Source: Spirochaetales bacterium
GTDB lineage: Bacteria > Spirochaetota > Spirochaetia > JAFGXN01
Reading direction: 5' to 3'
NCBI GenBank assembly: GCA_016936615.1
Contig: JAFGXN010000004.1
Location: forward strand, 1-36,549
DNA length: 36,549 nucleotides
Shown here: in pieces, positions 24,736 to 32,575 of the stretch
Position numbering within the stretch: position 1 is the stretch's first letter
How the letters are laid out: every line of letters begins with the position of its first letter
Translations under genes and position numbers: made by a program
Notes under the pieces: generated by a model
The model's database searches: none
What the model saw: only the letters and a program-made list of their open reading frames with translations
Told to the model about the DNA's origin: nothing

Positions 24736-25971
24736 TTATTTTACAACTCTGTTTTTTCCTGCTTTTTTCGCCTCATATAACTTGGTATCTGCATTGTGTA
24801 GCATCTCTTCGAAGCTTTTTTTCTTCTCTGTTGTGCAACCAATCGACACTGTGTATTTTATCTCATGGGTGTTGAAATAGACAGTTTGCTGTTCTGTTTT
24901 TTTTCTTAAAATTTCTGCCATCTCTAGTATCTGGTTGCTTGTGCTATTATTGGTAAAAACTGCAAACTCCTCACCTCCAATTCTTGCAATGTAGGAGTGT
25001 TTGCATCCCATGTCAGATAAGAGCTTGCTAAAGTCTTGGATCACCAGATCTCCAGCAAGATGTCCAAACTGATCGTTTATCTTTTTAAAATCATCTAAAT
25101 CTAGCATGCAGAGAGCGTAATTTTTTTCATGCTTATGTTCCTCGGAGAAGAAGGGGGTAACTTTTTCAAAGAAGTAGCGCCTATTGTAAAGCTTTGTCAG
25201 GTAATCTCTTTCCGCCATATCTTTTGATTTTTTTACATAGTCGAGCAACTCTAAGTGAAGTAGAACTTTGTGTGTTAACTCTTCTTCTACATATGGTTTT
25301 TTCAGTATATCATTTGCTCCGAACTTCAGGTATTCAGCATTTGAAAAGGTCTTAGTCTGCCCGCTAACGACAAGGATTGCAATATCTTCGCGTGTATGCT
25401 TTTTGCGCAACTCTTTGACAAACTCTAGCCCATTCATCTCAGGCATCTCGTGGTCTGTTATCACTAGCTGTATGTTGGGGGTTTTTTCAATTGTCCATAA
25501 AGCCTTTTTCCCATTTTCTGCTTGAAAAATTTTGTACTTAAATTTACTTAGGGTTAGTGCAATATTCATTCGCGATGTCCTTGAGTCATCTACAACAAGC
25601 ACTGAGATTTGCTTCTCAGAGACTAGTCTTCTGATCAAATTTGCAACATACCGGAGGTTTTCAAGTCTTTCCTTGTAGACATAGTCTATAATTGGGTATT
25701 TCATTATCTGCTGTCTGAACTCTTCATTTATTTCTGATGTAAAAACTATTACGCTAAGTCCAAAATTTATCAAACCTTCAACAACTTCTTCCACATTTGC
25801 AGGGATGTTGTCGATGTCAAATAAGACTGCTTTTATTTTGTTGCTATTGTTTTGTATTAACTCTTCTGCGCTCTCGATGTTCTTTGTTATCGCAATATCA
25901 AGAGGGTCATGGGCAAGCTCTTTTGAGAAAAAATTGGAGATTTGCGTGTCTTTTTCTATTATTAATATCAT
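24736..25971 (-). CDS. Diguanylate cyclase response regulator (REC-REC-GGDEF)
   Basis: A 411-residue cytoplasmic c-di-GMP synthase. A first, divergent receiver spans about 1-115 (possible phospho-Asp52; Lys100). A second, canonical receiver spans about 121-245 with acidic Asp128/Asp129, phospho-Asp173 in ITDHEMP, Ser203 and Lys225. The GGDEF domain (about 255-411) has the active motif GGEEF (332-336) and the YNRRYF start. The RxxD inhibitory site five residues before the motif is replaced (CKHS), so product feedback at that site is unlikely. No Shine-Dalgarno sequence is visible. No kinase gene is adjacent. It may tune motility or surface behaviour. Confidence 0.93.
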   Translation of the reverse strand: MILIIEKDTQISNFFSKELAHDPLDIAITKNIESAEELIQNNSNKIKAVLFDIDNIPANVEEVVEGLINFGLSVIVFTSEINEEFRQQIMKYPIIDYVYKERLENLRYVANLIRRLVSEKQISVLVVDDSRTSRMNIALTLSKFKYKIFQAENGKKALWTIEKTPNIQLVITDHEMPEMNGLEFVKELRKKHTREDIAILVVSGQTKTFSNAEYLKFGANDILKKPYVEEELTHKVLLHLELLDYVKKSKDMAERDYLTKLYNRRYFFEKVTPFFSEEHKHEKNYALCMLDLDDFKKINDQFGHLAGDLVIQDFSKLLSDMGCKHSYIARIGGEEFAVFTNNSTSNQILEMAEILRKKTEQQTVYFNTHEIKYTVSIGCTTEKKKSFEEMLHNADTKLYEAKKAGKNRVVK

Positions 25972-26127
25972 TCTAAATAAAGAATTAGATATTTTTTTTG
26001 GAAAATCAAATTTTGGATATAAAATTATTAGATTTGCTTTTTCTTCGAGGATAATTGATAAAAGAATCTTTTTTTATTAAAAAAAATATGCTATTCTAGG
26101 GTTATCGTTTTAAAAATAGGAGAATTT

Positions 26128-27774
26128 ATGTATAGAAAATTTGGTTTTTTAATTTTTTCAGCTTTAATAATCTCTACTTTTTCGTGTAAGGAAAAGAGTC
26201 CTGAAGATTTTATTGCTGCTCAGAAATCAGGGCTCTTTGCTCATGTGGTTACCTCTGAGGGTGATTTTGTTGTAAAGCTTGATAATCCTGAAGTGAGTCC
26301 AGTTACTGCGTATTTTTTGTATAAAACTGTAGGTGTGGCTGAAGCTTCAGAAGCTGTTGCTGGAGAAGAGGAGGAAGTTCTCGCAGATGATGTGGCTAGT
26401 TCTTCTTTTGAGAATGTATCAATCGAGAGGTTTGTTGCGAAATCTTCTATTCAGTATGGTCGACCTTTCTTTAGTGAGGGAGCTGTTCCTGTATCCTTAG
26501 ATTCATCACGAGAAAACTCTTTTTCGTTAGGCTTCAGGTTGAGGGATGACAGATTGACAGATGCTCTGATCGTTACTCTTGATGATCCTAGTAATGTCGG
26601 TAAGAGCTTCGCTCCTGTGGGTAGTGTTGCTTGTGGTAAGAAGACTCTTGCTTCTTTTACAAGAGATAATAAACTATTATCAATAGATATTGTTGATGTG
26701 TCAGGAATCCTTCCTTCTACGGGAGTTACTCTTGATTATATAGATTTAGCAAAAGAGAATAAAAAGAAAAAAATAAAGGAAAATAAAATGGAAGGAATGA
26801 GTGAAAAAGCTAGTAAATTAGCAAAAAAGATTGGTGAAGATGGTCTTTACGCAGTAATTAGTACTGATAAGGGTGATATCACTGCAAGGCTTTTTATGGA
26901 AAAGGCGCCGTTGACAGTTGCAAACTTTGTTGGTTTAGCTGAGGGAACTATTACTAATAGTGCTAAAGAGCCGTTTACTCCATATTATGATGGATTAAAA
27001 TTCCATCGTGTAATTGATAATTTTATGATTCAAGGTGGATGCCCATATGGGAAAGGTACTGGCGGACCTGGATATAGTTTTCCAGATGAGTTTGATCCTG
27101 AACTTCGTCATAGCAAGGCAGGTATCTTGTCGATGGCAAATAGCGGTCCTGGAACAAATGGAAGTCAGTTTTTTATAACTCATACAGCAACTCCTCATTT
27201 GAATGATAAGCACTCTGTATTTGGAGAGGTTATTGAAGGAATGGAGGTTGTTAACTCTATCAGACAGGACGATGTTATGAATTCAGTTATAATTGTTCGA
27301 ATTGGTGACGAGGCTTTAAAGTTTATGACAGAGGAAGAGTTCTTTGAAGATCTGCTTGAAGAGGCTAAGCAGAAGGAAAAGGAGAAATCTCAATCTTTAT
27401 TATCATCTCAGTTTGCTGAGGTCGAGAAGAGATTTCCTGATTTAAAGAAGACAGAGTCTGGACTTATGTATAAGGTCTTAAAGAAAGGCGATGGCAAGGG
27501 TTCTCCAAAGTATGGTGCTAGTGTGACTTGTCACTACAAGGGTGAGTTAACAAATGGATCTGTGTTTGACTCTTCTTATGGTCGAGGAAAGCCTGCAGTC
27601 TTTCAGATTGGTGGAGTTATAGAGGGTTGGAACGAGGCCTTACAGACTATGTCTAGAGGAGAGAAGAGATTGTTGGTTATTCCTCCAGATCTTGGATATG
27701 GTGCTGCTGGTGCAGGTGGTGTTATTCCTCCTAATGCTGTGTTGATTTTTGAAGTTGAGTTGCTTGATTTCTAA
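26128..27774 (+). CDS. Dual-family immunophilin lipoprotein: degenerate cyclophilin, cyclophilin and FKBP domains
   Basis: A 548-residue exported peptidyl-prolyl isomerase. Lipobox STFSC gives Cys20. Residues about 238-395 are a full cyclophilin with [13 protein letters not shown] (catalytic Arg294), [16 protein letters not shown] and [14 protein letters not shown]. Residues about 442-548 are an FKBP ([28 protein letters not shown]). The N-terminal part (about 38-192) mirrors the cyclophilin strand by strand ([57 protein letters not shown]) but has lost the catalytic residues. Cyclophilin-FKBP fusions (CFBP) are known from Treponema denticola. It probably folds surface or periplasmic proteins. 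AGGAG precedes the ATG. Confidence 0.92.
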   Translation: MYRKFGFLIFSALIISTFSCKEKSPEDFIAAQKSGLFAHVVTSEGDFVVKLDNPEVSPVTAYFLYKTVGVAEASEAVAGEEEEVLADDVASSSFENVSIERFVAKSSIQYGRPFFSEGAVPVSLDSSRENSFSLGFRLRDDRLTDALIVTLDDPSNVGKSFAPVGSVACGKKTLASFTRDNKLLSIDIVDVSGILPSTGVTLDYIDLAKENKKKKIKENKMEGMSEKASKLAKKIGEDGLYAVISTDKGDITARLFMEKAPLTVANFVGLAEGTITNSAKEPFTPYYDGLKFHRVIDNFMIQGGCPYGKGTGGPGYSFPDEFDPELRHSKAGILSMANSGPGTNGSQFFITHTATPHLNDKHSVFGEVIEGMEVVNSIRQDDVMNSVIIVRIGDEALKFMTEEEFFEDLLEEAKQKEKEKSQSLLSSQFAEVEKRFPDLKKTESGLMYKVLKKGDGKGSPKYGASVTCHYKGELTNGSVFDSSYGRGKPAVFQIGGVIEGWNEALQTMSRGEKRLLVIPPDLGYGAAGAGGVIPPNAVLIFEVELLDF

Positions 27775-27783
27775 ATAAAAAAA

Positions 27784-27825
27784 ATATGGATTTTTTTTTA
27801 TAAATATTGACAAAAAAATCCATAT
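27784..27825. repeat. 14-bp perfect inverted repeat overlapping the tRNA promoter
   Basis: ATATGGATTTTTTT (27784-27797) and its exact complement AAAAAAATCCATAT (27812-27825) flank a 14-bp centre that contains most of the -35 box. It could end the immunophilin transcript, form a cruciform, or bind a regulator. Confidence 0.6.
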
Positions 27826-27835
27826 AAGGTATATT
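27807..27835 (+). promoter_or_regulatory. Promoter of the tRNA cluster
   Basis: Perfect TTGACA (27807-27812), a 17-bp spacer and TATATT (27830-27835). The predicted start is at or just before the first base of tRNA-Ser. Confidence 0.85.
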
Positions 27836-27842
27836 CATTAAC

Positions 27843-27927
27843 GGAGAGATGTCCGAGTGGTCGAAGGAGGCGGTCTTGAAAACCGTTGTGTCGAGAGGCA
27901 CCAAGGGTTCGAATCCCTTTCTCTCCG
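27843..27927 (+). tRNA. tRNA-Ser(UGA)
   Basis: An 85-nt class II tRNA. Acceptor stem GGAGAGA / TCTCTCC with discriminator G. The anticodon loop is CTTGAAA with anticodon TGA. It has a long variable arm and T-loop GGTTCGAATCC. CCA is not encoded, and a T-run follows. Confidence 0.96.
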
Positions 27928-27939
27928 TTTTTTTATGTC

Positions 27940-28027
27940 GGAAAGGTGCGAGAGTGGCCGAATCGGGCTCCCTGCTAAGGAGTTGTACCTCTAAAGGGTA
28001 CCGAGGGTTCGAATCCCTCCCTTTCCG
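27940..28027 (+). tRNA. tRNA-Ser(GCU)
   Basis: An 88-nt class II tRNA with acceptor GGAAAGG / CCTTTCC and discriminator G. The anticodon loop is CTGCTAA with anticodon GCT. It has a long variable arm and TTCGAAT T-loop. CCA is not encoded. Confidence 0.95.
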
Positions 28028-28046
28028 TTTTTTTTATCTTTTTTTC

Positions 28047-28120
28047 GTACCCATAGCTCAGCTGGATAGAGCGTTAGATTGCGGATCTAGAGGCCGGAGG
28101 TTCGAATCCTCTTGGGTACA
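28047..28120 (+). tRNA. tRNA-Arg(GCG)
   Basis: A 74-nt cloverleaf: acceptor GTACCCA / TGGGTAC with discriminator A, D arm GCTC/GAGC, anticodon stem TTAGA/TCTAG, loop TTGCGGA (anticodon GCG), T arm GGAGG/CCTCT. Most bacteria read CGN codons with anticodon ACG (A34 edited to inosine), so G34 is unusual. CCA is not encoded. Confidence 0.9.
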
Positions 28121-28153
28121 CAATTTGAAGAGAGATGCATTTTTTTCGTATGC

Positions 28154-28182
28154 TTGAATATTATATTAAATTCTGATACTAT
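28154..28182 (+). promoter_or_regulatory. Promoter of tRNA-Ser(GGA) and possibly SRP RNA
   Basis: TTGAAT (28154-28159), a 17-bp spacer and TACTAT (28177-28182), 9 bp before the tRNA. Confidence 0.7.
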
Positions 28183-28191
28183 TTTTTTAGT

Positions 28192-28276
28192 GGAGAGATG
28201 TCCGAGAGGCCTAAGGAGCACGCTTGGAAAGCGTGTGTATCGCAAGGTACCGAGGGTTCGAATCCCTCTTTCTCCG
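28192..28276 (+). tRNA. tRNA-Ser(GGA)
   Basis: An 85-nt class II tRNA with acceptor GGAGAGA / TTTCTCC and discriminator G. Anticodon stem CACGC/GCGTG, loop TTGGAAA, anticodon GGA. Its T arm and 5' end closely match the first tRNA-Ser in the cluster, so the two probably share ancestry. Confidence 0.96.
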
Positions 28277-28282
28277 ATATTT

Positions 28283-28404
28283 CCTTTAGCGTTGAAGGTC
28301 AGGTCCTGTGCTAAATACATTCGCCCAACCCCGTCAGGACCGGAAGGTAGCAGCGGTAAGTGATATGTGTTTGAGCCGCAGATCACCTGACTGGAGCTAA
28401 AGGT
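28283..28404 (+). ncRNA. ffs: Signal recognition particle RNA (4.5S-type)
   Basis: The RNA scaffold of the SRP, binding Ffh to target membrane and secreted proteins. The conserved tip domain GTCAGGACCGGAAGGTAGCA (28335-28354) carries the GGAA-type tetraloop and asymmetric loop. The ends pair as CCTTTAGC (28283-28290) with GCTAAAGG (28396-28403), and GTCAGGT pairs with ACCTGAC further in. No Alu domain is present. A run of nine T residues follows and acts as terminator. The neighbours tRNA-Ser upstream and dnaX-ybaB-recR downstream repeat an order seen in many bacteria. Confidence 0.95.
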
Positions 28405-28423
28405 TTTTTTTTAAGGTGGTAAT

Positions 28424-30196
28424 ATGTTTTACGAAGTAACTGCAAATAGAAAACGTCCTCAAAACTTTGATACTCTAATCGGTCAAGAATTTGCTGTTTC
28501 AACCTTAAAAAATGCTATTTCAACTGGTAAAATCGCACATGCTTATCTATTTGCTGGTCCTCGTGGTGTAGGAAAGACCTCTGCTGCTAGAATCATGGCT
28601 AAGGCCCTAAATTGTATGGAAGGACCGACACCTGAACCTTGTGGGGTTTGTAGTAACTGTGTGGCTATTCAGAAGGCCTCGTCGATGGATGTAATAGAGA
28701 TTGATGGAGCTTCTAACACTTCAGTTAATGATATCCGACAGATTAAAGATGAGGTCTTATTCGCACCTTCATCGAGTACATATAAAATTTACATAATTGA
28801 CGAAGTTCACATGCTCTCAAATAGTGCTTTTAACGCCTTGTTGAAGACTGTTGAGGAGCCACCACCATATGTTGTCTTTATCTTTGCGACAACAGAGATT
28901 CACAAGGTTCCAGCTACAATTCGAAGTAGATGTCAGCAGTTTAATTTTAGATTGATTACAACTGAGAGGATTGCTTCTCAGTTAAAATCAGTATGTGATG
29001 AGAATGGGATTAAAGCTGATGATGAGGCTCTTTTTTGGGTTGCAAAAGAGGGCAATGGCTCAATGCGAGATGCTTACACCTTGTTTGATCAAGTTCTCTC
29101 CTTTTCTGGGGATTATATAAATTATCAGAAGATAAGCCAGGAGCTTGGAATTGTCGGGCTTGATACGATAAATAATTTTGCAGAGAAGATTTTAGCTGGA
29201 GATAGGAAGGCTGCATTCGAAGAGGCTGGTAATATCCTTCTAGCTGGAATTGCTATTGAGCAGTTTATCATAGATCTTGCTGAGTATTTTAGAAATATTC
29301 TGTTTATTAAATCAGGAATCACAGCAAGAAATGTGCTAGGGTATAGTGCTGATCGGTTTAGTCAGCGTGTTGTTGATGAACTTGCTGAGTATCAGCTAGA
29401 AGAGGCAGTTTCTATTATTCTCACTGCATATAAATCTATTAAATTTTCATTAAATCAGAGATATGAATTTGAACTACTTATCTCGAAGCTTTGCTCAATT
29501 CGGGATAAATTGACTAATCAGATGCTTGTCGCTCAGATCAAAGAGTTGAGGGAGACAATCTTTAGCGGTGGACCAGTTGAGACCCATCAACCAACGCAGG
29601 ATAGAGTTCCTGAACAACCGCCAAGGGTTTCGCAATCTACTAGAGAGCCAGAACCTGAGAAAACTTTTTCACTAAAAGCTGCCTTTGAACAGGAGCTTAA
29701 AAAAAAAACACTAAAGAGTGATATATTTGCCCAAAGTCAGGCTGAACCAACGCCGAAAGAGGTTGTAAGCGATCCTCCGCCGCAGCAGGTGGATTATTCG
29801 TCATCGAGCGAGAGTGAGTTGGAGGCTGAGAATAGGGTTGATTATGTGAATTTTGAAAAAAAGTCCTATTCTTCGGATGAGATTCTTGGCCGACTCGTAG
29901 AGGAATTTAAGCTTAAGCAGACAGTTCTCTCCGCGGCGTTAGATCAAGTTGTGTCAAGTAGAATGGAAGATAATGAGTTAAAGCTGCTTTTTAACTCTGC
30001 TTATTCGGCGGAGAAGGTTGAGAATGATTTTTTTCTGATTAGGGAAAAGATTAAAGAGCTTTTCGGGATAGCCTGCTCTGTCTCTGTTGCTATAAATCAG
30101 ACAAATTCAGCGAAATTAAAATCCGAAGATGGCGATCCGTTTGACAGTAGTATTAAGATGATAAAAGAATTATTTAGAGGGGAGGTCTTAGAATAG
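28424..30196 (+). CDS. dnaX: DNA polymerase III subunits gamma and tau
   Basis: A 590-residue clamp-loader ATPase. Walker A GPRGVGKT (45-52), zinc cluster Cys64, Cys73, Cys76, Cys79, Walker B IYIIDEVHML (about 121-130) and the RSRCQQFNF arginine-finger region. Domain III runs to about 370; a Pro/Glu/Gln-rich linker (about 375-480) leads to the tau C-terminal domain. A run of ten A residues at codons 426-429 (29699-29708) sits in the linker, and both shifted frames stop within a few codons (see that entry). AAGGTGG precedes the ATG. ybaB starts one base after the stop. Confidence 0.96.
   Translation: MFYEVTANRKRPQNFDTLIGQEFAVSTLKNAISTGKIAHAYLFAGPRGVGKTSAARIMAKALNCMEGPTPEPCGVCSNCVAIQKASSMDVIEIDGASNTSVNDIRQIKDEVLFAPSSSTYKIYIIDEVHMLSNSAFNALLKTVEEPPPYVVFIFATTEIHKVPATIRSRCQQFNFRLITTERIASQLKSVCDENGIKADDEALFWVAKEGNGSMRDAYTLFDQVLSFSGDYINYQKISQELGIVGLDTINNFAEKILAGDRKAAFEEAGNILLAGIAIEQFIIDLAEYFRNILFIKSGITARNVLGYSADRFSQRVVDELAEYQLEEAVSIILTAYKSIKFSLNQRYEFELLISKLCSIRDKLTNQMLVAQIKELRETIFSGGPVETHQPTQDRVPEQPPRVSQSTREPEPEKTFSLKAAFEQELKKKTLKSDIFAQSQAEPTPKEVVSDPPPQQVDYSSSSESELEAENRVDYVNFEKKSYSSDEILGRLVEEFKLKQTVLSAALDQVVSSRMEDNELKLLFNSAYSAEKVENDFFLIREKIKELFGIACSVSVAINQTNSAKLKSEDGDPFDSSIKMIKELFRGEVLE
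29699..29708 (+). other. A10 slippage site in dnaX
   Basis: Ten A residues in frame as AAA AAA AAA A. With one extra A (or -1 shift) the reading becomes KKKNTKE and stops at TGA 29719-29721, giving about 432 residues. With one A lost it stops at TAA 29712-29714, giving about 429. E. coli gamma is about 431 residues. A second candidate, the E. coli-type heptamer A AAA AAG, lies at 29857-29863, also with an early -1 stop. Confidence 0.6.
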
Positions 30197-30197
30197 T

Positions 30198-30518
30198 ATG
30201 AATCCATTTGATTTGTTAAAGAATATGCAAAATATTCAGGAAGAGGTTTCAAAGATGCAGGCTAAGCTAGCAGGTGTTACAGCTGAGGGTGTATCTGGCG
30301 GTGGAATGGTTAAGGTTGTACTTAATGGACACTTTGAGATTGTTGAACTGGTAATTGAAAAAGATATAATAGATAAAGATGCAAGTGTTATTCTTCAAGA
30401 TTTGATCAAGGCAGCCTTTAATGTTGCAATGGCAAATATCAAAGAGAAGATTCAGCAGGAGTCAATGGGGTCTTTTAACCCATCAGATCTCTCTAGTATG
30501 TTTGGGGCTGGTCAGTAA
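30198..30518 (+). CDS. ybaB: Nucleoid-associated protein YbaB/EbfC
   Basis: A 106-residue dimeric DNA-binding protein. It opens MNPFDLLKNMQNIQEEVSKM, continues AEGVSGGGMVKVVLNG and ends in a Gln/Ser/Gly tail, as in the family. Borrelia EbfC is a spirochaete example. It sits one base after dnaX and two before recR, so all three are translated from one message with coupling. Confidence 0.95.
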   Translation: MNPFDLLKNMQNIQEEVSKMQAKLAGVTAEGVSGGGMVKVVLNGHFEIVELVIEKDIIDKDASVILQDLIKAAFNVAMANIKEKIQQESMGSFNPSDLSSMFGAGQ

Positions 30519-30520
30519 TA

Positions 30521-31108
30521 ATGAATATTATCGATAATTTGACTGCTAATTTTTCAAAATTTCCTGGAATTGGGAAAAAAAGTGCTTCTCGAATGGTCTA
30601 TTATCTGTTAAACACCCCAGAAAGTTTCAATCTTCAATTGGCTCAGCAGATTGCTGATCTAAAGCGACTTATCAAGCGTTGTGACAAGTGTTTTGCCTTT
30701 ACTGAAGAGAGCCCTTGCCCAATCTGTTCTGATTCTTCGCGAGACAGCTCATTAATCTGCGTTGTTGAGCAGCCCTCTGATGTGAAGATTATCGAGTCAA
30801 CCGGCTCCTTCAAAGGTCTCTACCACGTCTTAAATGGAACAATCTCACCGCTAGAGGGTCGTTCTCCAGATAGCCTAACAATTCGACAGCTTATTGCACG
30901 AATCTCAGCAGATCGTCCAGACGAGATTATCCTAGCGCTCAACCCCACCGTCGAGGGTGATACCACGGCGCTGTATCTGACTCAACTGATTAAACCTCTC
31001 GGGATAAAAGTTAGCAAGTTAGCCTCTGGTCTCCCTGTCGGCGGGGATATCGAGTATGCTGACTCACTGACAATCTCCAAATCGTTGAATGGGAGAATAG
31101 ATTGTTAA
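30521..31108 (+). CDS. recR: Recombination protein RecR
   Basis: A 195-residue RecFOR-pathway protein that helps load RecA at gaps. Helix-hairpin-helix (FPGIGKKSASRMVYYLL, about 14-30), zinc finger Cys54, Cys57, Cys66, Cys69 (RCDKCFAFTEESPCPIC), and a Toprim domain (VVEQPSDVKIIESTG through ILALNPTVEGDTTALYL). Its TAA lies in a TTAA shared with the stop of the converging lipoprotein gene: a 4-bp tail-to-tail overlap with no terminator. Confidence 0.96.
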   Translation: MNIIDNLTANFSKFPGIGKKSASRMVYYLLNTPESFNLQLAQQIADLKRLIKRCDKCFAFTEESPCPICSDSSRDSSLICVVEQPSDVKIIESTGSFKGLYHVLNGTISPLEGRSPDSLTIRQLIARISADRPDEIILALNPTVEGDTTALYLTQLIKPLGIKVSKLASGLPVGGDIEYADSLTISKSLNGRIDC

Positions 31109-32118
31109 TCAATCGGAGATCCGGTAAGTAGTCCGAGGCCTAAGCCACTTTCATACCAGATGTACCACTGGTTATTTTTGTTCATTGCGGATGGGTTGAA
31201 TGGTCCGTCAGGCTGAAGTCCGATGTTGTATTTATTTGCAATAGGATTGTTTGCATCGCGGGTGAAATTCTTGCCGTCGGTGGATCTGGCAACGCCAATT
31301 TGAGGATTTCTGACCTTGCTTAAGGAGTTGATGGCACTCTGTGAGATGTAGAACATGAACCAGGTGTTGTCTTTCTTCCAGACAGAACAGACTCCAGCGC
31401 CTGAACCATCCCAGAGATTCAAGTCGTGAAAATCTTCAAATCGCTCACCCAGTACCGGGTTGTTTTCATATTTTGTCCAGGTAACTCCGTCGGCAGACCA
31501 TGCATGCCCAGTTCTAACCAGCCATCTTGAGTCTGTCCCTGTGTACCACATCTTGAACAGCCCGTCGTTAGTATCATATCTTACAGTCGGGGATTCTACC
31601 CAGTTGCTGTCCCAATCGGTTTCGCCTCCGGGCTGAAGCACAGGATTTCCTGCATGTCTTGACCATGTTATTCCATCAGTTGATGTAGCAAGACCAATTC
31701 TGCCGCCGGTGCTCAAATTGTCAGAGTCTCCGAAGTAGTAAAGGTACCATGTCTCTCCAACTTTCAATATGCAGGGAGTATCAAGAAACCAGCTGTCCCA
31801 TAGATTCTCATCTGGCGAAAGGATTGTTCCTTTCTTTGTCCATGTAATGCCGTCGGGAGATGTCGCAAGGCCTATATGTCCTTTATTTCTTCTATTATCA
31901 ATATCTGATTCTTCGCTTTTTCCGCCCTGTGCATATACCATTATAAACTGATTATCTTCATAGATTACATCCGGTGAACCAATTGCTGAAATTTCATATT
32001 CACTTAATGATTTTTCTAATATCTTAGAATAATTTACCCATTTTATTTTTTCTGATTTAAAGTAAGCACAGGATATAAAAGTTGTTGCGAAAATCGCTAA
32101 GACAATCTTTGTTCTCAT
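31105..32118 (-). CDS. Beta-propeller lipoprotein of GH43/GH32/GH130-like fold
   Basis: A 337-residue lipoprotein with lipobox TFISC (Cys17). It carries propeller repeats of the kind IGLATSPDGITWTK...NPVL, seen at least four times (around residues 80, 140, 195, 270), with GSPDVIY, DTPCILK, ESPTVRY, NPSAMNKNNQ blade-start segments. This pattern is shared by five-bladed glycosidases and related sugar-binding proteins; the family, activity and catalytic residues were not assigned. The true start is ATG 32118, which overlaps the TGA of the upstream gene (ATGA), so translation is coupled; longer starts would bury the signal peptide. Confidence 0.75.
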   Translation of the reverse strand: MRTKIVLAIFATTFISCAYFKSEKIKWVNYSKILEKSLSEYEISAIGSPDVIYEDNQFIMVYAQGGKSEESDIDNRRNKGHIGLATSPDGITWTKKGTILSPDENLWDSWFLDTPCILKVGETWYLYYFGDSDNLSTGGRIGLATSTDGITWSRHAGNPVLQPGGETDWDSNWVESPTVRYDTNDGLFKMWYTGTDSRWLVRTGHAWSADGVTWTKYENNPVLGERFEDFHDLNLWDGSGAGVCSVWKKDNTWFMFYISQSAINSLSKVRNPQIGVARSTDGKNFTRDANNPIANKYNIGLQPDGPFNPSAMNKNNQWYIWYESGLGLGLLTGSPID

Positions 32119-32573
32119 TTGTTTCTTGCACACCCTTCGCAGACTTTTGCGCAATCTTCGTAGAATAGTTCGGTTTCTTCTGGGGTTAGGATCTTCTCGA
32201 CTGAGGGTTTTGATTTTGTTTCGATAAGCCTGAGCAGTAGAACTGAGATTGCACCACCGAGGAAGAACCCAGCGACAGCAAGAATCGACTGTATCGTGGG
32301 GTTAAATCCCGCGACAGTTCCAGCTAGTGCTCCTGCGCCCATAATTAGAATTGGAAATACAAATATTAATAATATTGACAGAATAGTCAGTCGAGAAGAA
32401 CTCTTTATTTCCACAAGATCCCCAGCCTCGACTGAGAGTGATTTAGAATTTTTTACAAAGAAGGAGCTCTCCTTTGCCTTGAAGAATCCGTGCTGACAGC
32501 CCTCTTTTTTTATAGTCGTTACTTCGACTAGGTTTCTCTTATTTGTTGATTTTACGCTTACAATTGTTTCCAT
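32115..32573 (-). CDS. RseC/MucC-like membrane protein with a C-terminal Cys cluster
   Basis: A 152-residue protein with two adjacent membrane helices (about 62-85 and 90-113) between an N-terminal beta domain (about 1-58) and a C-terminal tail, the RseC/SoxR-reducing-system layout. Canonical relatives carry a Cys cluster in the N-terminal part; here that part has only one Cys (EGCQHG), while the tail holds DCAKVCEGCARNK (C-x3-C-x2-C). It lies 2 bases after the ymdB-like gene and overlaps the lipoprotein gene by ATGA. A role in redox or Rnf-type membrane complexes is inference. Confidence 0.65.
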   Translation of the reverse strand: METIVSVKSTNKRNLVEVTTIKKEGCQHGFFKAKESSFFVKNSKSLSVEAGDLVEIKSSSRLTILSILLIFVFPILIMGAGALAGTVAGFNPTIQSILAVAGFFLGGAISVLLLRLIETKSKPSVEKILTPEETELFYEDCAKVCEGCARNK

Positions 32574-32575
32574 AA

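Noticed and set aside
27849-28386. Protein-coding frames on both strands across the tRNA and SRP RNA genes
   Set aside because: They lie entirely over four clear tRNAs and the SRP RNA and have no ribosome-binding sites.
29125-29322. Minus-strand frame inside dnaX
   Set aside because: Shadow of dnaX with no start signal.
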